DNA of 64,000 nt from Carex sylvatica (taxonomy: Eukaryota; Streptophyta; Magnoliopsida; Poales; Cyperaceae): positions 1 through 64,000 of the forward strand of contig CAXKVR010000035.1 in NCBI GenBank assembly GCA_964058845.1. The letters are read 5' to 3'. The notes beneath the pieces were generated by a model. That model did not search any database, was not told the DNA's origin, and saw only the letters and a list, made by a program, of their open reading frames with translations. Shown one piece after another: positions 25,237-37,943 of the stretch; the stretch's first letter is position 1, and each line of letters opens with the position of its first letter. A program made the translations under genes and the position numbers.

Positions 25237-25415
25237 GAGTGCTTATCCTCTGAGATATCTCATATTTTGCGTGACCGACGTGTCCGGTGCCTATTCGGGA
25301 ATAGCGTAGGGGCACAATATTATTTGAGCTTTGAGATTCGTGCATAACTTCTTTGAACGGTTGTGATATTCCAAAATGTCACGCAGAATATGAGATATCT
25401 CAGAGGATGCGAATT
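25237..25415. mobile_element. Mutator-like MITE, copy 2 (179 bp)
   Basis: It has the same inverted ends (TATCCTCTGAGATATCTCA ... GAGATATCTCAGAGGAT) and core (GCGTGACCGACGTGTCCGG) as the element at 16382. The flanking direct repeat CAATAAAATA is exact at 25227-25236 and 25416-25425. It sits about 390 bp upstream of the TATA box of the phosphate-transporter gene. Confidence 0.9.
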
Positions 25416-25479
25416 CAATAAAATAAAATAAAATAAAAGAAAGGCGGGGTTTCCTTTTCATGCTCCAAAAAGTGGCATC

Positions 25480-25487
25480 GAATATCC
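25480..25487 (+). promoter_or_regulatory. P1BS-like element (GNATATNC)
   Basis: GAATATCC matches the PHR1-binding consensus GNATATNC. It lies about 320 bp upstream of the TATA box of an SPX-MFS phosphate-transporter gene, a plausible place for phosphate-starvation control. A single 8-bp match can also arise by chance. Confidence 0.4.
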
Positions 25488-25802
25488 TGCGACATATTCG
25501 CTTCTGAGTTGCTCGAGAATCTATAGAGCAAATGCCTACCTCTAACACTCTAACATTCTTTATTATTTCTGCGGTCACAAAAACCCTCTCCTCCTCGCTT
25601 TGTAGTCTGTAGTCTGTAGTCTGTTTCATTGATCGAGCTGATGACTGATGAGCTCTCTCAAGTCTCAATGTGGAGTGTGGACCACCAGTTGTCAGTCTCC
25701 ACGTGGATAGGGATCGATGCCATGTATTTTAATTTCATTTTGAGGTGGCTTTCTTGCTAAATAACTATTTCAAATTTCAATTATAGAGGAGAGGACAGAG
25801 CC

Positions 25803-25810
25803 TATAAATA
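25803..25810 (+). promoter_or_regulatory. TATA box of the SPX-MFS gene
   Basis: TATAAATA is followed about 30 bp later by GC-richer, exon-like DNA (25835-26110), which ends in CCAG before GTATTAATTG, a good splice donor. This fits a transcribed non-coding first exon of the phosphate-transporter gene. Confidence 0.6.
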
Positions 25811-25834
25811 GATAGGCGGAGCCGCAGAGACCTC

Positions 25835-27662
25835 ACAAGAGACTGAGGACAAATCTTCTTCTGTCTTCCTTCTCATTTCTCGTGCGCTGCCGCTGATCGA
25901 GTTTCGTTACAATAATGCTTTTGTCGTTTTTACGGAGATAGATTTTAATTTCATTAATGTCCAATTATGCTAGCTGTCCTTCTTTTTTCTTTTAAGAAAA
26001 CGAAAACCTAATACGTACAGGTGTGTTTTTCTTCACGTCTTAATTTCTGCTTGTTGATGGTCATCTAAATTTGATCAAGAGGAATCTCAGTGCCACCATC
26101 GTCTCTCCAGGTATTAATTGTCCCATTTTCTCTCAATTTTATTTTCCTTCTTTTTCTTAAATTATAATTTGGACATGTTGGTTAATTCCTCTTTGTTTGT
26201 TTGATGTACGAGAGGTATATATCTTGATTCCAAATAGCATATTAATTCTTCCAAAATTTGGAACCTCAAAATGGGGTGGTTCATGGTGCAAAATTAGGAT
26301 AAATCTAGCTAGAGGAATGCTATGATCTCTTTTTGTTTATCCAAATATAAGTACATCTAACATTTGTTTTGTAACCTTAGTTAACTCCAACATCAACATC
26401 TTTATAAACATTTATACATTTCAATGAAAATTCAATACAGAAACAATCACAAAGCCTTCTAAATACATCTCATTTTATGGTATAAGAGTCTTAGGCAAAT
26501 GCCAGGGAAAAGCTCAAATTCAAATGAAAAGTAAAACCAATTCTACTAAGATCCAAGATTACCCAAACCTGGGAAAAGCTCAAATTCAAATGACTCAAAT
26601 CCAAAAACAGATTTAAACCCCATGAAACCCAAATCCAATAATTTGAAATCAAAGACGACTAGAATCCTAGATGACTTGTATCCCAAAATGACCTGACCTG
26701 AAACAAATGATCAATGTAACCCAAATCTAGTGATTCTTCAACCCGGTGACCTCAAGGCGCAATTGATATGTATGTAATTAGCTTAAATATATACACTAAT
26801 CCTGATCCAAGTGTTAACCAATTGGCATGGCATGCCATCCCAATTAACCAAAAGCCTGATGGCTGACCTGCAGTGCTGACCAGTTAATATGTGACTTGTA
26901 GCAGCACGGACCTGATTATTTGCATCTTGAAAGCTGAAACAACCGTAATACAGTTAGTCTGTAACCTGAAGCAATGTAGACTCGATTAATTGGCACATTC
27001 CAATTGATCAAAATAAATCGCCACCCAAATCAACCCAGACCCAAGTTTGATAGGTACGCAGGGACTGGACCTAGGACTTGCCTCGAAGCCAAAATGACCC
27101 GATCCAAACCCAACTTTATTGTCCAATTACCACCTCTAGTTTGGAGGAATGTATCTACAAAAGCCAATTAATGTATCATAGCAAGTTAAACTGGACTCTC
27201 TTGTTATTGCCTTTTATTGGCAGTTGTAACAGACTCCTTAAAGAGTTAGTTAGATTAATCACTCTTGTAATAAACTTAGTTAGTGGTTAGTCAACAGACT
27301 TAGTTAGTGATTAGTTAGAGCTAAGTGATTGATCTGTAAGCATGTAAGCATCCTTATATAAGGAGATGTAATCCGTGTGAATTGAAATAAGAATGAAAGA
27401 TTATTTCTTCAAATCTCTCTCTGTCTCTTTCCTTACCAGTAAATAATCATCTCTATTACCTTTTCATAGTTTCTGGCACTGGTGGTACTATAATATTCAT
27501 AGAATTGAGTATTTTTTATATGTATTGTTTTGATATTTGCAAGTTATAAAGATTCCCTATTACTATGCAAGTAATTAGCTGTCATTACCAATTTTTCTCT
27601 CTTTTATTTTCTGATAGTCTTTTTTCTGTGCTAGATTTGTAATTTCTCATTTAGTGATCAAG
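25835..27662 (+). other. 5' UTR exon and long 5' UTR intron of the SPX-MFS gene (proposed)
   Basis: The proposed non-coding exon is about 25835-26110 (donor GTATTAATTG). The intron would run to an AG near 27635 or 27655, just before the ATG. Inside it, 27202-27460 looks like part of a retrotransposon LTR, with CTTATATAAGG at 27353-27363 and a downstream poly-purine/pyrimidine tail. The rest (26200-27200) shows no gene. Confidence 0.45.
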
Positions 27663-30600
27663 ATGGTTAATTTTGGGAAGAAGTTGAAGGCAGAACAGGT
27701 GGAAGAATGGAAAGTGTATGGACTTCTTTTTCCCGTTTTCCTTTTTCCTCTGTTAAATAAATTTGTTAAATGAATTAGCATGGCTTTGGTACATTTTTCT
27801 TGAACTTTTCCATCATTTCAACTGTAGATACTACATTAACTACAAGTTAATGAAGAAGAAGGTCAAACAGTATGTTCAGCAAAATCGCATAGATGGAAAA
27901 GATCGTCAGAAAGTTTTAAAGGAATTCTCAAGAATGCTTGACGATGAGGTTTTAATTAATTCTTGCAACCACTTTTTCTCATAAATTGAACCCAACAAAA
28001 TCAAATAGCAACTTTTCTTCCCAAATTTTATACAGATAGAGAAGGTGGTACTATTTATTCTGGAGGAACAAGGCCGGCTTGCAAGCCAAATCCAAGAACT
28101 GGAGTCGCAACGTGATGCCATTTTAGAAACATCTGACGTATCAGAAGTAAGCAAGCTGAAGGAGTCTTACAGAGAAGTCGGCCGTGACCTTCTCAAGCTT
28201 CTTCGATTTGTTGATATGAATGCCACAGGCATTAGAAAAATTCTGAAGAAATTTGACAAACGGTTTCATTATAAGTTCACCGATTATTATGTGGGCACTA
28301 GGTCAAACCATCCCTACTCTCAGCTTCAACAGGTCTTCAAGCAAGTGGTATATATGTTTAATCTATTGAAAGTTTGTTGTTCACTTGTTTCACTCACATT
28401 TTTTGTATGGGTTTTAATAAAACTACTTTATTTGCTTTATATATGCAAAGGGCATTGGGGCGGTTGTTGGGGCCTTATCTCGCAACCTTGCATTTCTTCA
28501 AGATCATGAAGGCAGCTATCTGTCTATCTATGATCATCCAACTGCTCTTGTGAAGGTTTTGATTCTCTCTTTCATCCAGATGCTATTAATTTGTCTATAA
28601 TTAATGTAATTTCTGTGGCCCCATCACAGAGGCAAAAGCAAATAAATGCCTCAAGTCTTACAATATATGTATTTATTTCTTTTATTACATTCAGGATCCA
28701 GTGATAGAACAAATAAATGCATCAGTGAGCAAGCTAAATCACTCGACAAACTTTTTAGAATTCTTGGGGCAACACGCACTGATAGTCCCGGAAGACGCAA
28801 TCATACTGTGCCCAACTGAAGAGCAATTAGTGGATGATGACGAAACGTATCACTTCATGTCCCTTCTGCTTAACTTGGTAAACACTTTCCTATACATGGT
28901 GAACACATACATCATCGTGCCAACTGCGGATGACTACTCAGTGAGCCTTGGTGCTGCTGCCACAGTTTGTGGTGTCATCATTGGGTCAATGGCAGTGGCT
29001 CAAGTTTTCTCATCAGTCTACTTTAGTGCATGGTCTAACAAGTCCTACTTCAGACCCCTTGTTTTCAGCAGCATTATGCTTTTTATGGGCAACTTATTGT
29101 ATGCTTTAGCTTATGACCTAAATTCTTTATCACTACTTCTCTTTGGTCGCCTCCTCTGCGGGTAAGCATGCATGCAGTTGATTTAATTATTCATATAAAG
29201 TCACAAGTACTTAGTACTGAATATTTAATTCATGCATACTAATTGCATGCAGGTTGGGTTCAGCTAGAGCTGTGAATCGCCGTTACATCAGCGATTGCGT
29301 GCCTCTCAAAATTAGGCTTCAGGCATCAGCAGGCTTTGTCAGTGCGAGTGCACTGGGAATGGCATGTGGACCTGCTCTGGCAGGCTTACTCCAGATCAAG
29401 TTCAAGATCTATTCTCTGACTTTTAACCAAAACACTCTGCCTGGTTGGATCATGGCAGTCGGATGGCTGCTCTACTTGATCTGGTTATGGATTTCTTTCA
29501 GAGAACCTGCTCGTGATAATCAAGGAGACCATGACAACACATCACAAAATAACAGTACAAGTATGATCCTTTTTCTCTGTTGTTCTGCATGCATATGATT
29601 TTGTATTAAATTGGAATTTGACACTTAATTTGTTTAACTCAAAATAGGCCATGAGGGACATAATACTGATATAGAAAACGGTCTCAACCAGCCGTTGCTA
29701 TTGGATGCAAAAGAGAGAGATGATGACGAAGACATAGAGGAGTGTGATGATAGTGAAGAGGCATCATCTAATGACTCACGGAAGCCTGTAAGCTCTATTG
29801 GTGAGGCTTACCGATTGCTCACACCTTCTGTAAAGGTTCGCTCAAATCATTCTCTCTTTTCTTTTTCTTTTTTTTCATTTTAGAACAATTTCTTAAAAAA
29901 ATGAACTTCTCTTTTGATCTTTTCATGTTATTTTGTTGACCTAATTACCAATTTTAACTTGGTACTGTTTCATTATTTTGTGTCATATATAGGCACAACT
30001 ACTGATTTATTTCATGTTGAAATATGCAATGGAGATCCTCCTATCTGAGTCGAGTGTGGTCACCACTTATTATTTTAAGTGGTCAACAAGCAAAGTAGCC
30101 CTTTTTCTAGCTATACTTGGCCTCACTGTTTTACCGGTCAATGCTATAGTAGGAAGTTGCATTACTCGACTTTTTGAAGACAGGTAAAATAAAAATCTTT
30201 GTGCCATGTTAATTAATTTTCTCTGTTAATTCTTCAAAGGACTAGGCAAATTTCTAACTGGAGCATCATTGCTGTAGGCAAATATTACTGGGATCAGAAA
30301 TATTGGTCCTGATTGGTATACTCCTGAGCTTTAAGTTCACGAGTCATTACTCGGTGCCGCAGTATATCACCTCCGCTTTAATTACTTTTGTAGCAGCTGA
30401 AGTTCTAGAAGGTACTTAACCTTTATATTCAGTCATTGGTATTTGTTTTTAAAAATAGCAATACTAATTCACATTTGTTGATTGCAAGTAATATATAGCC
30501 ATGTTAACTGTCATTAATTTGTTAACTACTTGTAGGGGTCAACCTCTCCCTGCTATCACGGGTAATGTCATCCCGTCTAGCTCAGGGAACATTCAATGGA

Positions 30601-30774
30601 GGGTTGCTGTCTACTGAGGCCGGTACACTTGCTCGAGTAGTAGCTGATGCCACTATTACATTAGCCGGTTATTTAGGCCAAAGCTTGCTTCTAAATGTCA
30701 CGCTTCTGCCTTCTTTATTTATTTGCATCGTCTCCATTATTGCAACCTTGTGCACTTTTAATACTTTATATTGA
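27663..30774 (+). CDS. SPX-MFS vacuolar phosphate transporter (PHT5/VPT family)
   Basis: Ten coding exons join in frame to 705 codons: 27663-27715, 27828-27948, 28036-28347, 28451-28555, 28695-29161, 29253-29560, 29648-29835, 29993-30183, 30278-30411 and 30536-30774. Residues 1-150 are an SPX domain: MVNFGKKLK start, [12 protein letters not shown] at 19-30 and a lysine cluster K126, K129, K130, K133 ([12 protein letters not shown]), the usual inositol-pyrophosphate binding surface. From about residue 250 follows a major-facilitator transporter ([56 protein letters not shown]). An acidic loop at about 480-500 ([11 protein letters not shown]) splits the halves. Known family members load phosphate into the vacuole across the tonoplast, gated by the SPX domain. 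Arabidopsis PHT5;1 is about 700 aa. Which of the three PHT5 paralogues this matches is not decided. Confidence 0.95.
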
Positions 30775-31752
30775 TAAGCTATCTAGTGTTATGCTGTCAA
30801 CCTGCTTATCTACTGCGTAGCCTGAGTTTCCATGTCAACTAAAACTAGCTAGCTCCTTTGGGTGCATGCCTCAATGTGTAGATATTCAACAGCTAGTTGT
30901 GTAACTGGAGGATAAAGTAGCCAAATGCAAATGTTGTTAGGACTTAACTTGCTACAAGATAGAAATATTTTACATACTTTTTTATTATGTTACTTGTTCC
31001 TATATTTTCTTTCCCTTTTGTTAATGTTTATTCTACCTTCCAGAAAGAAATTATATTCTGTACAATTTAATTAAGCCTCAATTTTCGGTGGGTGCTATTT
31101 GGTACCAAAACCAACATTCTGTTCTTTTTTCTGGTTCAATCAATAATGGTTCTGTTTAATGAAATTGAGTTGAAATATTGTGGCCTGATATGGTTGGTTG
31201 ATTTCCTATTGTTATTATAAGAAATAGATTTAGGCATATTTAGTGCTATTGGAATGTACATGTTAAACAATTAATATGATACGATTTCCATTAGATATAT
31301 ATATATATATGCTCATGCTGCACTTTAGAAGAAAATATTTAATTATGCTTTTGTCTCAAGTTTGCTCTTTAATTGATTTATCTGTTCTTAGTTATTTAAG
31401 CTAAAACAGGCTCGCCCTAAATCAGGATGGATCTACATATATTGCTATATATAAAACGTAACCTGAATCACAGCCCTAATGGAATAAATTAATTAATAGA
31501 ATGTCGCTAGCTAGCTAGGTTGCTTCACGCATGATCACATTATATCCCAAATACAATTTGGTAAATCACAAGTAATTAATTTAACATTTGAGCTGTGATA
31601 ATTAACAATAGAAAGAAAGATAATTTGAGCCGTGATACTTAAAAAAAAGAAAAAGGATATACGATTGACGATTGACTGCTATACTTACCGAACAAAATGA
31701 AAGAAAGAAAAGACAATTAGAAATAGAAACAAGAACCCGATTAAGGTACCTT

Positions 31753-31787
<35 letters not shown>

Positions 31788-32326
31788 TCTGTATGTGGTA
31801 TTGGTAATTATAATTTAATTAGCCATTCAGTTTCCTCACCTTTATGATAAATTCACACACTTTTTTGAAATAATTTTACTATTTGTTTAAAAGAATGTAA
31901 AATTTGTTCTCTAAATATATTTTAATATAGCGATCATGTTGAAAGTTTTGAATTAACTTTTTAAATTTTGAAAGTAAAGAAATGAGCAGAAAGTAAAACA
32001 ACCTCTTTACTTCACGAAGCACCATAACACAACTCTCTTTCTCTTTATATGATTGATCCTCATTCACATCCTCTTTGAAAAGTAAGGAGTAAAAGATATA
32101 ATGAGAAGGAAAGAGTGTAATGGTCAAATTTTTTTTTTTTTAACTTTGAAAGTAAAGAAATGAGCAGGAAGTGAAACAACCTCTTTACTTCACAAAGCAC
32201 TATAACACAACTCTCTCTCTCTCTCTCTCTTCATATGATTGATCCTCATTCACATTCTTTTTGAAAAGTAAGGAGTAAAAGATATAATGAGAAGGAAAGA
32301 GTGTAATGGTCAAATTTTTTTTTTAA
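30775..32326. other. 3' flank of the SPX-MFS gene and a 180-bp tandem duplication
   Basis: The presumed 3' UTR lies in the first 300 bases. A (CA)n-(TA)n microsatellite is at 31753-31788. About 175 bases starting TTGAAAGTAAAGAAATGAGC at 31968 are repeated at 32145-32325 (GATTGATCCTCATTCACAT in both). No gene was seen. Confidence 0.6.
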
Positions 32327-33099
32327 GGGAGCGTCTAATTGTCCACAGACATTTGTCCACCATTTGTCCACAGAAAAACTGTCATTTGACCTGTACGAAT
32401 CCTATAAATTTAACATTTCAATGCTGTAACTTATAAGAACAATCGTATAAACAACGTAATCAAAAATTTCAAACATCCAGCAACTTGGCCAACTAACTGT
32501 ACTTCGGGACCACCTAATTGTACTTTCTTACTAACAGTTAATACAGTTATTGTCGGTTAATTACAAAAATTTGCAGTTAATGAAAATTTTACAAAAACTT
32601 CTAGAACATTCCAGATGTGGACAACATCTACAGCTGGAGTTTTTTTTCAAAATAAACCTCAAAAAAATTCAAAAATATTTTTTTGACACAAAATTATAAT
32701 TTCTTAATTTTTTAAAAATTTTATATATTTTTCCTTCAAATGTGCACTGCAAATTTCAATAATGCAAAATTAAAAGTTGTAAACAGTGAAATAAACATAT
32801 GTCACTCCAAAGTTCAATACTGCAAAATTAGAATATAAAACCAACAAAACACACATAAAACATAGCAATATTCAACATATACTAGTGTAAAAATATATCA
32901 TAAGCAAATTCTTAAACAACACTATATAAACCATTCACAAACGCACTGTTCACCATTCACAAACACACTGTTCAACAAAACATAAACTGATGTATCTATC
33001 AACAATCTTGTTCATCAACCATATTAACTATTCACAAGCAACAAAAAAATTTCACCAAACAATAACAACTGTTCAAAACCATAAAACTAATGCAAAAGC

Positions 33100-33440
33100 T
33101 TCACTTCATCACCCTTTGTTTCGTATTGTTCAGATGAGTCAGTAGCCTCATAACTAGAACAATACGTTCTTTGCTAATATCATCCTACAAGGAACAAAAC
33201 AAAACAAGTTTATAAATTGGAGTTGTTATCTAGCTGAGATAATTTAATATAAATACAAGTACTAATAACATCGTAAAATTACAAATTATAAGAAATTACC
33301 TAGCTGAAGTTCATAGGAGTCTCTGTTATTATGTTGTACACATAACGGAGAAGAAACACAGCACAATCCATTGACCCTGAAATTTGTTTAGGGCAATCTT
33401 CTTCTTTGATATCAACATCCTTCCACTGTGGATTTGCTGA
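33100..33440 (-). pseudogene. Ulp1/C48-like cysteine peptidase fragment
   Basis: On the minus strand, after a TTTCAG acceptor near 33437, the exon reads NPQWKDVDIKEEDCPKQ, then ISGSMDCAVFLLRYVYN and ITETPMNFS. The Q-x4-D-C-x-V-F-x-L-R-Y block matches the glutamine/cysteine active-site segment of C48 (Ulp1/SENP) peptidases. A TAG stands directly before the GTAATT donor at about 33302. A second exon after CCTTGTAG at about 33186 reads DDISKERIVLVMRLL and ends at a TGA near 33100. The upstream His and Asp active-site exons are absent, so this is a C-terminal remnant of a transposon-carried protease gene. Confidence 0.65.
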
Positions 33441-33539
33441 AATAAAATTTGGTATGAAATACTGTAAACTAACATATACATCTTACAAAACTATTAACTG
33501 AACTAATTTACAAAATAAATGCAAGATCAAACCTGTAGA

Positions 33540-34340
33540 AGTTATGTACCCTATCAACTAACTGAACTATTGCTATCAACTTATGAATCATATAAAATTA
33601 GCTGATGTACCCTATCAACTAACTGAACTATTGCTATCAACTTATAAATCCTATAAAATTAGCTGATGTATCCTATTAACTGAACTAATTCACAAAATAA
33701 ATGAAAGATCAAACATGTAGAAGAAGTTATGTACCCTATCAACTGAACTAATACTCTCAACTTATGAATCCTATAAAATTAGCTGATGTATCATATCAAC
33801 TGAACTAATTCATAAATAAATGAAAGATCAAACCTGTAGAAGAAGTCATGTACCCTGTCAACTGAACTAATGCTATCAACTTATGAATCCTATAAAATTA
33901 GCTGATGTATCATATCAACTAACTGAACTATTGCTATCAACTTATGAATCCTATAAAATTAGCTGATGTATCATATCAACTAACTGAACTATTGCTATCA
34001 ACTTATGAATCCTATAAAATTAGCTGATGTATCATATCAACTACACTAATTCACAAAATAAATACAAGATCAAACCTGTAGAAAAAGTCTTGTACCCTGT
34101 CAAGATTAAAATAGTTAATGCATTTTAAGTACTAATGAATCCTATCAACTGAACTATTGCTATCAACTTATGAATCCTATAAAATTAGTTGATGTATCCT
34201 ATCAACTACACTAATTCACAAAATAAATGCAAGATCAAACCTGTAGAAGAAGTTATGTACCCTATCAACTGAACTAATTCTATCAACTTATGAATCCTAT
34301 AAAATTAGCTGATGTATCATATCAACTGAGCTAATCCTAT
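33540..34340. repeat. Tandem repeat array, unit about 60 bp
   Basis: Roughly eight copies of a unit containing GCTATCAACTTATGAATCC and ATAAAATTAGCTGATGTATC occur at about 33564, 33626, 33753, 33870, 33930, 33992, 34160 and 34278. They alternate with a longer phrase containing AAGATCAAACCTGTAGAAG. The array lies inside the 2.7-kb transposon and encodes nothing visible. Confidence 0.8.
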
Positions 34341-35025
34341 CAATTAAAACCTGTGAACTAACTAATGAATCTTATAAAATTATTAAGTAGAACATGTAAT
34401 ATTGTAAAACATACCTCACTGCTTACTGGGAGCTTAGGATCAATTAAATCTTTCAAAACTCCCACGCTGCACCATAAGTCAGATTGAGTGTGTTTGAAAA
34501 TGACTTCATCGTTTATCTTCTTTTTGTATTTGACCTGAATCCACCAGTCATCAACAATACAAGCTGCATATCATCTCCTCATATCTTCTCATATCCACTA
34601 GATTGCTTCTCCAGACCGTCTCTCTTAGATCGTCTCTCTCCATTAGAATCTAAGAGAGATGCCGAAGAATTTCGTCGGAGAGAAGAAAGCACCGTCGCAG
34701 TCGTCTCTCTCCACTAGATCGCTGCCATCGCTGTCGTTGCTGCCACCGCTGCCGTCGCGGTCATCACGACCGTCGTGGCCGAAGCAGAAGAGAAGAGATC
34801 GAGAGAGAGAGAGAGAGAGAGAAGGCATATTTTGGAAAGTTTATAATCGTATGGTATGTGGAGAAAGAGACGATCGAGAAGGAAATTTAAATACTCAAAA
34901 TCTTGGAAGGTTTTGAATTTATGTTGGAATGTAGAGACCGAGTCTGTTAAAATTAATTAAACGGGAGTAGATAAGGCTCTGTGGACAAATGGTGGACAAA
35001 GGTCAGTGGATAGAAACCTTTTCTC

Positions 35026-36140
35026 TTTTTTTAATTAGTTTTAGATATATTTAATAATTAATATATTGCAAGTTATAATGAGTAAATATGTGACTTTTTA
35101 ATATTTTAAAGGGTAAATATGATATTACAAATTTTTGAGGAGGAATATGAAATATTGAAGTTTTGACGATATGTGAAATTTTCCAAAATATTATTGACCT
35201 CTAAAAAAATTTATATGATTGACTCCTTAATTATAGTCCATCATTTTGAAACAATTGCTAATTTAGAGTTGTAAATGAGCTTAGTTTGAGTGAGTTACTC
35301 CTACTCGTGCTCAGCTCATTCAGTTAATGAGCAAGTTAACTTGAATTAGGATGGTAATAACGAGTTCTCATAAATTGAGTTCAGCTCATTACCAACGTAC
35401 TCAAGTTGGCTCACAAGTCACAACTTAATCAATTGAAACCGATTATTAAGATTGATTCTCTCAGAAACTGGAAACTCTAGCACTGCTATTGGTCTTTCAG
35501 AATAGGCGGTTCTTTTAACTGCATAAGAAAATGAGACTGCACAGCTTCTGTTTCCTGCCTTGTTTATATACACTTTTGTTGTTTTGTCATTCTATGTACT
35601 ACAAATTTGAATTACCAATCAAGTGGTTTAGCAAGAGCATACATAAACACGAACCCATAAATTTTTTTGTGGCGAATTTTTGTAGAACTCGTACGTAGTC
35701 ACTTAGAATAGAGATTGTCTGAGATATATTATGGCTAACTTTTGTCTAATTTGAGTTGTTAATGAACAAATTAAGTTATGTTCAAATTCAGCTCATTAAT
35801 TAAATGAGTCCATCAATTCAAGTTGGTACTAACTCGATATGTAAATGAACAGTTAATAAGCAAATCACGCCTAGGATAAAAGAGAAAAAGGAGAAAATCA
35901 AATTCTATTTGAGCCTAGGGTATTGATTTTTAGCTCGGCCCAACGGTTTACCTTTCTAACACCTAAAACATGCACATTTGACGGCCCAACAACAGTTTAC
36001 CTTTATAATCAATCACTGCTTAAAATGTGCACTTTATATATGTCCCTCAATTTAAATATCATTAGCATCCCGTATTTAAAGAAATTGATAATATTTTGTC
36101 TAACATAAACAACATGGGTTAGTTAAAAAAAACAGAGAGA
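35026..36140. other. AT-rich gene-free DNA
   Basis: A stretch at about 35265-35875 is rich in inverted GAGCTCATT/AATGAGC words and may be a decayed hAT-type MITE (starting TAGAGTTGTAAATGAGC), but I could not find a TSD. No gene was seen. Confidence 0.45.
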
Positions 36141-36149
36141 AAAAGTTAT

Positions 36150-37943
36150 GGTCGACAGTCTACATACCATTGTCCATCATTTGTTCACAGTGTTGATTGG
36201 ATCAGGTTTAAACTGTCACTAACTTTCTTATTTTAAATAACCGCCTCCAACTTTTCTAAAGAGCTTTCAAATAAAAAAAATCTTGATCTCATCGTCTCGT
36301 CTAATCTTCCTCCTTCACAGTGTTGATTGGATCAGGTTTAAACTGTCACTAACTTTCTTATTTTAACTGTCTGCCTCTAATTTTCTTATTTTAAATAACC
36401 GCCTCCAACTTTTCTAAAGAGCTTTCAAATAAAAAAAATCTTGATCTCATCGTCTCGTCTAATCTTTCTCCTTCCCCTCGCCTCTTCAACCCCATCTACA
36501 CCTCCACCTCCTGCTCTTTCTCTGACGAGCTTGTCTCCTCCATTTCAGATTTGGTTGAATTAGTCAGTTCGATTTGGAGAGGCAGAAATCGCGAAGTTTA
36601 GGATCTGACCCTGATTTCTCACGAAAATGTACAAATTTGATTACGATTGCATCTTACTTGGAAGCAGCGACTAAAATTTACTTACAGTTATATCTCACGA
36701 AGAATATGGCAAAATTTAAATCTAGTGAGTTATTTCTTTATTTCTGTTGAATTTGTTGTTTGATTTGATGCAGTAACAGATCTAGCATTGTTTTGAACTT
36801 TTATTTGAATTTGTTGTTTGATTTGATATAGTAAGGGATCTCATAATTATTTCTTTATTTCTGTTAAATTTCGATATAGAGGAGATATGAGGAGATGATC
36901 TGAGAGAAGCGACATGGATGAGAGATGATAGAGAGGCGATATGGAGTATTGATCTATTAATTTTACAGTATTTTTCCTGTTAATTTTATAGTATTCATCT
37001 TGTGAAAATCTGGAGGAAAAAGATGATAGAGATGTGATATTGAGTATTGGTCTGTTAATTTTACAGTATTTTTCCTATTAATTTTACAGTATTCATCTTG
37101 TGAAAATCCGAAGGAAAGAGATGATAGAGAGGCGATATGGAGTAGTGATATGTTAATTTTACAGTATTTATCTTATGAAAATATGGTATATTTATTTTTA
37201 TAGTATTAAATTTTGTATTTTTTACATTTTGTTTTATAGTTTTCATCTGTTTATTTTACATTATTAAAATTTTATAATTTTTACATTTTGTTTTTACAGT
37301 TTAAGTTGATAATTTTACAATATTAAAAATTGATACTTTTTAAATTTTATTTAATTATTTTCATCTGCTAATTTTACGTTGTTAAAAATTTATAGTTTAT
37401 ACATGTTGATTTTACAGTTTAACTTGATATTTTTACAGTATTGAAAATTGATATTTTTTAACATTATATTTTATCTTTTTCATCTGTGAATTTTGCATGT
37501 CTGTAATTTTATATTTTGTACATTTTATTTTTATAGGTAAAGTGGTCAATTTTACAGTATTCAATATTTTGATGATTTATTTGTGTGTTCATTAAATTGA
37601 GAAAAAAGAATAAAAAAAATTAATCAGAAAATTTAATTTTGCCTTTTTATCACGTTTTTTTTGTCAAAATAACTGCTAATAACTAATATTAACTACCAAT
37701 AACTTTCTATAACTGTAATATCCGAAAGTACAGTTTGAAAGTACAATTTTTATTTCTGTAGTGCAAGTTGCAATATGTTTTTAATTATAATGGGATCACT
37801 TCAAATAGTTGCTGGATGTTTTGTGATTAACTGATATATTTTATGTGATATATTGTATAATTATATAGCATGTAGAAGTAGTTTTACAGTATTTACGTAA
37901 GTTAAAGCTATAAACAAAAATATGTAGATAATTAGACGCTTCC
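36150..37943. mobile_element. Probable relative of the 2.7-kb transposon, decayed
   Basis: The left part has CATTGTCCATCATTTGTTCAC (36170-36190), close to the CATTTGTCCAC words of the element at 32327. The right end AATTAGACGCTTCC (37930-37943) is the inverse of that element's GGGAGCGTCTAATT. A 110-bp segment (GTGTTGATTGGATCAGG onward) is duplicated at 36191 and 36318. From 36890 to 37560 there is a degenerate repeat around TTAATTTTACAGTATT. No coding is visible. Confidence 0.45.

Larger units (their letters stand above)
32327..35025. mobile_element. 2.7-kb terminal-inverted-repeat transposon with a Ulp1-like fragment
   Basis: The inverted ends share TTTGTCCACCATTTGTCCAC (left 32351-32375; right, inverted, at about 34982-35000) with the flanking TCCACAGAC/TCCACTGAC words. 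The outer borders (GGGAGCGTC and GAGAAAAGG) are less certain; TTTTTTTAA at 32318-32326 and 35026-35034 could be a 9-bp TSD but is low complexity. Inside lie a minus-strand Ulp1 peptidase remnant (33110-33440), a tandem-repeat array (33540-34340) and a CT/GC-rich zone (34570-34800). A (GA)n run is at 34801-34822. Mutator-like elements often carry Ulp1 genes, so a MULE derivative is likely. Confidence 0.65.

Noticed and set aside
33540..34340. CRISPR-like spacing of repeats
   Set aside because: Repeat and spacer lengths are irregular, spacers are themselves repeated, and the window is plant nuclear DNA; it is a tandem array in a transposon.
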